17,496 nucleotides of DNA, taken from assembly GCA_029287645.1 (NCBI GenBank), contig JARFQS010000068.1, positions 1-17,496 of the forward strand. The letters are read 5' to 3'. The notes below the pieces were generated by a model, which saw only the letters and a program-made list of their open reading frames with translations, had not been told where the DNA came from and did not search any database. Both the position numbers and the translations under genes were made by a program. The stretch comes from Thermoanaerobaculia bacterium. Lineage in GTDB: Bacteria; Acidobacteriota; Thermoanaerobaculia; Multivoradales; JAHEKO01. Of this stretch, positions 13,523 to 17,496 are shown piece by piece. The stretch's first letter is position 1, and the number at the start of each line of letters is the position of its first letter.

Positions 13523-14260
13523 GTGAAATCCCGAGTCATGAAGGTGGTGATCCTGGCGGTCCTGCTGTTGGGCCAGGTGGCCAGCCTCTCTGCAGAGCTG
13601 CCCATCGACACCGTCAAGAACGACAAGATCCGCAAGGCCTTGCGCGAGGTTTCTCTGCAGCTGCTGTTCGGTAACCCCGTCATCACGCGCTCCAACGCCC
13701 GCGATATCGCCTGGGGTATCTTCAACCGCGGCCTGAGTCAGGAGCGAGATGCGCTGGGCTACGCTCTGGCCATGCAGGCGGTCGCCGAGGCCAGTCTGAA
13801 CCTCGACCGGGAAGCGCTCTGGCACTGGGACATGGCCCAGATCATGGTGCCGAACCTGCGCGCCGACCTGGTACAGAGGTACAGCGGCCTGGTGGGTATG
13901 TTCGACGCCAGTCCCTTTCGGGACCAGCCTTCTGCCATCGAGCACCTGTCGGCCGAGGGTGAGTGGCTGCCTTCGGAGGGTGGCGTGATTCAACCTGCGC
14001 AAGTCACGACGCGGTCGGACATTCCGTCACCGGGCCGCAGTCGTAACGCACTGGTTGGACAGCGCGTCAAGGTCTCCTATCTGGTCGATACCCAGGGCAG
14101 GACCTATACCCCGGTTGTCGAGGAAGGAAGCGGGAACACGCTCGCTGTCTTTACTGTGCTGGAGTCCATTCTCGTGTGGAATCACGACCCGGCGACCGTG
14201 GACGGTGAGGCGCGATGGTCGCGAACGGGTGGGGCTTTCTCCTTCAAGAAGAACCGATAG
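13523..14260 (+). CDS. Secreted protein with TonB C-terminal-like domain
   Basis: Product of 245 residues from GTG, or 240 from the ATG at 13538; both give a good signal peptide (cut after SLSA, residue 24), and neither has a Shine-Dalgarno sequence. The middle (about 55-125) is helical and may hold TPR-like repeats (ALGYALAMQAVAEASLNLDREALWHW is split by short turns). Residues about 178-245 match the TonB-C pattern: VKVSYLVDTQGRTYTPVV, a helix, then WNHDPATVDGE and a final FSFKKNR strand. TonB-C domains contact outer-membrane receptors, but true TonB proteins have an uncleaved N-terminal anchor and a proline-rich linker, both missing here, so this is more likely a periplasmic protein of unknown role. 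It begins the transcription unit leading into the methyltransferase, gdh and nhaA genes. Confidence 0.75.
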   Translation: MKSRVMKVVILAVLLLGQVASLSAELPIDTVKNDKIRKALREVSLQLLFGNPVITRSNARDIAWGIFNRGLSQERDALGYALAMQAVAEASLNLDREALWHWDMAQIMVPNLRADLVQRYSGLVGMFDASPFRDQPSAIEHLSAEGEWLPSEGGVIQPAQVTTRSDIPSPGRSRNALVGQRVKVSYLVDTQGRTYTPVVEEGSGNTLAVFTVLESILVWNHDPATVDGEARWSRTGGAFSFKKNR

Positions 14261-14272
14261 GAAGGAGGTGGA

Positions 14273-15001
14273 GTGAGTCAGGACTCCATCTACGAAAGGC
14301 AGGGGCTCCATCTTCTGCTTTTCATGATTCTGTTTACGGCTGTCGGCTCGATCAGTGGCACGGAGGGGCTTCTCGTCGGCCAGTGCCAGGGAGTTCCGAC
14401 GGCCTACTGGTTCTGGCTCTCGATCCTGTTTCCGGTTCTCCACCAGGTCTGGGTCTGGATCTGCTGGAGGATGGAGCTTCATCACCGGTGGCTCAGCCGC
14501 AGTCTCGGAGACTGGGGGTTCAAGATCTACGCGATCGGCTTTGCGCTGTTGTCCTTCGCGCGCTTGTACACGCTGACCGCTACCGCCCTCGGAAGTGAGG
14601 GCAGCCTGGCTGTCGATCGGAATCTCCTGCGAGTCCTGGCGATGGTCGTGGCGATTCCGGTCGTCTACACCTTCTATTCGGTGACACGGTACTTCGGGTA
14701 CAAACGCGCCCTGGGGATCGATCACTTCGATCCCGCCTATCGGACCAGGCCCTTCGTACGGAAGGGCATTTTTCGGTGGACGAGAAACGGTATGTACACC
14801 TTCGGCCTGGCCATCGTCTGGTTGCCTGGCTTGCTCTGGGCTTCGACGCCAGCGCTGGTGTCGGCGGCCTTCTCGCACCTCTACATCTGGGTGCATTACC
14901 TCTGCACCGAGCTCCCGGATATGCGCAGGATCTATGGAACCGCCGAAGTCGACGGGGAGACCGAGTGGGCAGCAACAGGCGGAAAAGGAGACGGAACATG
15001 A
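14273..15001 (+). CDS. Integral-membrane methyltransferase of the PEMT/ICMT type
   Basis: Product of 242 residues with about five or six membrane helices (10-28, 43-65, 83-103, 117-140, 173-210). The C-terminal part carries the hallmarks of phospholipid or isoprenylcysteine methyltransferases: WTRNGMYTFG (169-178, in place of the usual RHPxY) and, after the last helices, TELPDMRRIYG (212-222), whose Glu and Tyr-Gly elements help bind SAM in this fold. The substrate could be a phospholipid head group or another membrane-borne molecule. The GTG start follows a near-perfect AAGGAGGT site (14262-14269) only 3-4 bp away. It lies 12 bp behind the TonB-like gene and overlaps the glutamate dehydrogenase start by 4 bp (ATGA), so it is part of an operon with metabolic genes. 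Confidence 0.75.
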   Translation: MSQDSIYERQGLHLLLFMILFTAVGSISGTEGLLVGQCQGVPTAYWFWLSILFPVLHQVWVWICWRMELHHRWLSRSLGDWGFKIYAIGFALLSFARLYTLTATALGSEGSLAVDRNLLRVLAMVVAIPVVYTFYSVTRYFGYKRALGIDHFDPAYRTRPFVRKGIFRWTRNGMYTFGLAIVWLPGLLWASTPALVSAAFSHLYIWVHYLCTELPDMRRIYGTAEVDGETEWAATGGKGDGT

Positions 15002-16416
15002 GCCCAGCCAAAACCTCTACGTTTCTGACCAGCGTCGAGTCGATGCTGAATCGAGCCATAGGCCTGATGGATCTTCCGCCTGGCCTGGGAGAGGTGCTGC
15101 AGAGATGCCGCTCGGTCTATCAGATGCGCTTCCCCGTGAAGATCGCAGGCAAGTGGCAGGTCTTCGAGGGTTGGCGGGCGAATCACAGCGAGCACCTGCT
15201 GCCGACCAAGGGAGGTATCCGCTACGCGCCCGAGGTCGATCAGGAGGAGGTCGAGGCGCTGGCTACCTTGATGACCTTCAAGTGTGCGGTTGTGGACGTC
15301 CCCTTTGGCGGCGCCAAGGGCGGCCTCAAGATCGATCCGCGCAAATACAAACGACATCAAATGGAGCGGATCACCCGGCGATTCGCCCTCGAGCTCGACA
15401 GAAGGGGCTTCATCAGTCCGAGCGAGAATGTGCCGGCTCCCGACATGGGCACAGGCGCTCGGGAGATGGCCTGGATGGCCGACACCTACCGTACGCTGCA
15501 CCCCAACGACATCGATGCCATCGCGTGCATCACGGGCAAGCCGCCACAGATGGGTGGCATTCGTGGCCGGGTCCAGGCTACGGGCCGCGGTGTGCAGTAC
15601 GCGCTTCGCGAGTTCTTCTGCCACCCGGAGGACGTGGAGGCTGCGGGCCTCGAAGGCGGACTGGCGGGCAAGAGAGTCGTGGTCCAGGGCCTGGGCAACG
15701 TGGGGTATCACGCCGGCAAGTTCCTGCAAGAAGAGGATGGCTCCAAGATCGTGGCCATCATCGAGCGAGACGGTGCCCTGCGAAGCTCCGAGGGTCTGCC
15801 GGTCGAAGAGGTCAGGAAGTACATCACCGCCAACGGCGGCGTGAAGGGTTTCCCTGGTGCGGAGTATCTGGAGGACGGCCGAGCGGCCCTCGAGGACGAA
15901 TGCGACATCCTCGTTCCGGCGGCGCTCGAAGGGCAGATCACAGTGGAGAATGCCCCGAAGATCGAAGCGAAGATCATCGCCGAAGCCGCGAATGGGCCCG
16001 TCACGGCCGAAGCCGATGCGATGCTCCTCGAAGCGGGAAAGGTGATCCTCCCCGACATGTATGTGAATGCGGGCGGTGTCACGGTTTCCTACTTCGAGTG
16101 GACCAAGAACCTCGCGCACATGCGGTTCGGCCGCATGGGGCGGCGCCTCATGCAGATGCGGTCCGAGGCGGCTCTGGAGCTCCTCGAAACTGTGCTGAAG
16201 ACGCAGGTTCCTGAAGGCTTCAGCAAGGCGTTCCGTCAGGAAGCGGATGAGCGTAACCTGGTGTTGTCGGGCCTGGAGGACACCATGCGCGAGGCCTACG
16301 GCGGAATTCGCGAGGTCTGGCGCTCGCGCGACGATGTTCCCGACCTCCGCACGGCCGCCTACATCCTGGCCATCGGGAAGGTGGCCCATCACCATCACGA
16401 ATACTCACTGGCGTGA
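14998..16416 (+). CDS. gdhA: Glutamate dehydrogenase, Glu/Leu/Phe/Val dehydrogenase family
   Basis: Product of 472 residues catalysing reversible oxidative deamination of glutamate to 2-oxoglutarate and ammonia. Substrate-site motifs are TKGGIRY (70-76, Lys71), FKCAVVDVPFGGAKGG (94-109, with Lys95 and catalytic Lys107) and PAPDMGTG (146-153, Asp149). GRVQATGRGV (190-199) and the Rossmann motif GLGNVG (231-236) follow, with Glu256 at the end of strand 2 (AIIERDG), favouring NAD over NADP. A related amino acid such as leucine as substrate cannot be excluded, though the Lys71/Lys95 context fits glutamate. The chain is about 50 residues longer than usual hexameric enzymes of about 420, the excess lying near the C-terminal helices (about 375-440). 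Start: ATG after AAAAGGAGA, overlapping the methyltransferase stop (ATGA). nhaA follows after 19 bp. Confidence 0.92.
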   Translation: MSPAKTSTFLTSVESMLNRAIGLMDLPPGLGEVLQRCRSVYQMRFPVKIAGKWQVFEGWRANHSEHLLPTKGGIRYAPEVDQEEVEALATLMTFKCAVVDVPFGGAKGGLKIDPRKYKRHQMERITRRFALELDRRGFISPSENVPAPDMGTGAREMAWMADTYRTLHPNDIDAIACITGKPPQMGGIRGRVQATGRGVQYALREFFCHPEDVEAAGLEGGLAGKRVVVQGLGNVGYHAGKFLQEEDGSKIVAIIERDGALRSSEGLPVEEVRKYITANGGVKGFPGAEYLEDGRAALEDECDILVPAALEGQITVENAPKIEAKIIAEAANGPVTAEADAMLLEAGKVILPDMYVNAGGVTVSYFEWTKNLAHMRFGRMGRRLMQMRSEAALELLETVLKTQVPEGFSKAFRQEADERNLVLSGLEDTMREAYGGIREVWRSRDDVPDLRTAAYILAIGKVAHHHHEYSLA

Positions 16417-16435
16417 TCGAGAAGCAGAGACACTC

Positions 16436-17496
16436 ATGAGCGCTTCTGAACCATCGGCGGGAAAACAGAAACACGGTATCTTCCAGCGTTTTCTGCATTC
16501 GCAGGTGGCAGGCAGCGTGGTGCTGCTCGCCTGCACGATCTTGGCGCTGATCTGGGCCAACTCCCCGGCCGGTGACAGCTATCGGGAGCTGACCCATACC
16601 TATGTCGGCGTCTCCTTCGGTGAGCACAGTTTCAAGTTGTCGCTGCAGCACTGGATCAACGACCTGCTGATGGCGGTCTTCTTCTTCGTGGTCGGCCTCG
16701 AGATCAAGCGGGAGATGGTCTTGGGTGAGCTGTCTTCGTTCAGGAAGGCGATCCTGCCGGTGACGGCAGCGGTTGGCGGCATGGTCGTACCCGCGGCCAT
16801 CTACCTCATGTTCAACATTGGAGGAAAAGGCGGGGCGGGTTGGGGAATTCCGATGGCGACCGACATCGCGTTCGCCCTCGGGATCCTGGCGATCTTCGGC
16901 AAGCGGGTGCCTCTGGGGCTGAAGGTCTTCCTGACGGCCCTCGCCATCGCCGACGACATGGGGGCGGTCCTGGTCATCGCTCTCTTCTACACGGAGCAAG
17001 TCAGTCTGAAGGCCCTGATCGTGGCGGGTGTCTTCCTCCTCCTGCTCCTCGTCGCTTCGAGAGCCAATGTCCGGCGTGTGGGCGTTTGGGCGTTTCTTCT
17101 GATTGGAGTCTGGCTGGCGGTCTTCGCATCGGGTGTCCATGCCACGGTCGCGGGCATCCTGGTGGCCATGGTGGTGCCGGTACGGGCCCGAATGGATCCA
17201 CACAAGTTCGTGGAGACGGTCGAAGCGAATTGGCGGAAGCTTGATATGTCCAAGCTGACCCAGGAGAGCATGGTCTCGAACAACGAGCAGTACGAGGCCC
17301 TGCGGACCATCGATCTCGCAGCCACCGACATGCTGCCGCCAGGGCTGGTCCTCGAGCGTTACCTCCACCTGGGGCAAGCCTTCCTCATCTTGCCGTTGTT
17401 CGCTTTCTTCAATGCGGGAGTCAAGATCGGCGGGGACTACCTGGAGCTCCTGAGCAATCCGATCAGCCTCGGGATCATTCTGGGCCTGTCTCTTAT
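16436..17496 (+). CDS. nhaA: Na+/H+ antiporter NhaA, 3' end outside the window
   Basis: The frame runs from ATG at 16436 to the window edge without a stop (353 complete codons; E. coli NhaA has 388 residues in all). NhaA exchanges two H+ for one Na+ across the inner membrane, keeping Na+ low and pH constant. Diagnostic parts are VVGLEIKREMVLGEL (85-99), ATDIAFALGILAIFGKR (141-157) and LTALAIADDMGAVLV (166-180), with the ion-binding pair Asp173-Asp174 and Asp143 matching E. coli Asp163/164 and Asp133, then LPLFAFFNAGV (319-329). The loop between helices near 249-312 is roughly 45 residues longer than in E. coli and charged, as seen in several NhaA subgroups. It is the last visible gene of the methyltransferase-gdh operon; only a weak ribosome binding site precedes it. 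Confidence 0.95.
   Translation, partial: MSASEPSAGKQKHGIFQRFLHSQVAGSVVLLACTILALIWANSPAGDSYRELTHTYVGVSFGEHSFKLSLQHWINDLLMAVFFFVVGLEIKREMVLGELSSFRKAILPVTAAVGGMVVPAAIYLMFNIGGKGGAGWGIPMATDIAFALGILAIFGKRVPLGLKVFLTALAIADDMGAVLVIALFYTEQVSLKALIVAGVFLLLLLVASRANVRRVGVWAFLLIGVWLAVFASGVHATVAGILVAMVVPVRARMDPHKFVETVEANWRKLDMSKLTQESMVSNNEQYEALRTIDLAATDMLPPGLVLERYLHLGQAFLILPLFAFFNAGVKIGGDYLELLSNPISLGIILGLSL

Noticed and set aside
13405..13725. In-frame 107-residue extension upstream of the phosphatase gene
   Set aside because: It would run through the divergent promoter region and into the TonB-like gene; the ATG at 13404 has a strong ribosome binding site and begins a signal peptide.
14932..16398. 488-residue open frame antisense to glutamate dehydrogenase
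   Set aside because: It mirrors a highly conserved gene in a high-GC genome, where antisense frames stay open by codon bias; composition rich in His/Arg/Leu/Asp and no domain recognised.
16381..16416. Run of four histidines near the end of glutamate dehydrogenase
   Set aside because: Looks like a tag but has only four His, is followed by EYSLA, and is natural-looking sequence before a normal intergenic gap.
16220..17377. 385-residue open frame antisense to gdh and nhaA
   Set aside because: Covers NhaA, which is unmistakable on the plus strand; the product is His/Gln/Asp/Arg-rich with no hydrophobic core.

Overview
The window is a compact, high-GC stretch from a Gram-negative bacterium. Signal peptides, an outer-membrane-linked TonB-like domain, two DUF4136 proteins and a periplasmic phosphatase all point to a diderm. 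The mix of DUF4136 proteins, a Shewanella-like PPP phosphatase fused to a kinase-like domain, and G/C-rich third codon positions looks most like Acidobacteriota (Thermoanaerobaculia-type). That placement is an inference from gene content, with no marker gene to confirm it. No rRNA, tRNA, CRISPR array, insertion sequence or phage gene was seen.

Layout. 1-558 (+) is a small membrane protein with a PH-like tail. 559-882 is the only sizeable gene-free stretch, and it is packed with G/C-rich inverted repeats. 883-3026 (-) is a coupled pair: a cytoplasmic glycerophosphodiester phosphodiesterase followed by a glycerol-kinase-like FGGY kinase (ATGA overlap). 3097-4113 (+) is a self-cleaving P1/DmpA-family peptidase, convergent with a SAM methyltransferase at 4131-4847 (-). 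4928-6640 (+) is a membrane-anchored diguanylate cyclase. It converges on trkH (6654-8102) and trkA (8113-9471), both on the minus strand.

9682-10962 (+) holds a secreted DUF4136 protein and a potassium-channel protein. Their opposite-strand neighbours are a second DUF4136 protein (10959-11483, -) and a 639-residue secreted PPP-type phosphatase with a C-terminal kinase-like domain that has lost key residues (11485-13404, -). A divergent promoter region leads to a secreted TonB-C-like protein (13523-14260, +), an integral-membrane methyltransferase (14273-15001), glutamate dehydrogenase (14998-16416) and the 5' part of nhaA (16436-17496, cut by the window end).

Functionally, the right two thirds is rich in ion-homeostasis genes: K+ uptake (TrkAH), a K+ channel, glutamate metabolism (the usual counter-ion of K+) and Na+/H+ antiport. 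This would fit adaptation to changing salinity or pH. The least explained part is the cluster of two DUF4136 proteins, the channel and the phosphatase/pseudokinase fusion. The genome is tightly packed: convergent genes lie 17 bp apart, 13 bp apart, or overlap at their stop codons. Several genes start without a Shine-Dalgarno sequence, a few of them just downstream of a -10-like box, suggesting leaderless or very short-leader mRNAs.
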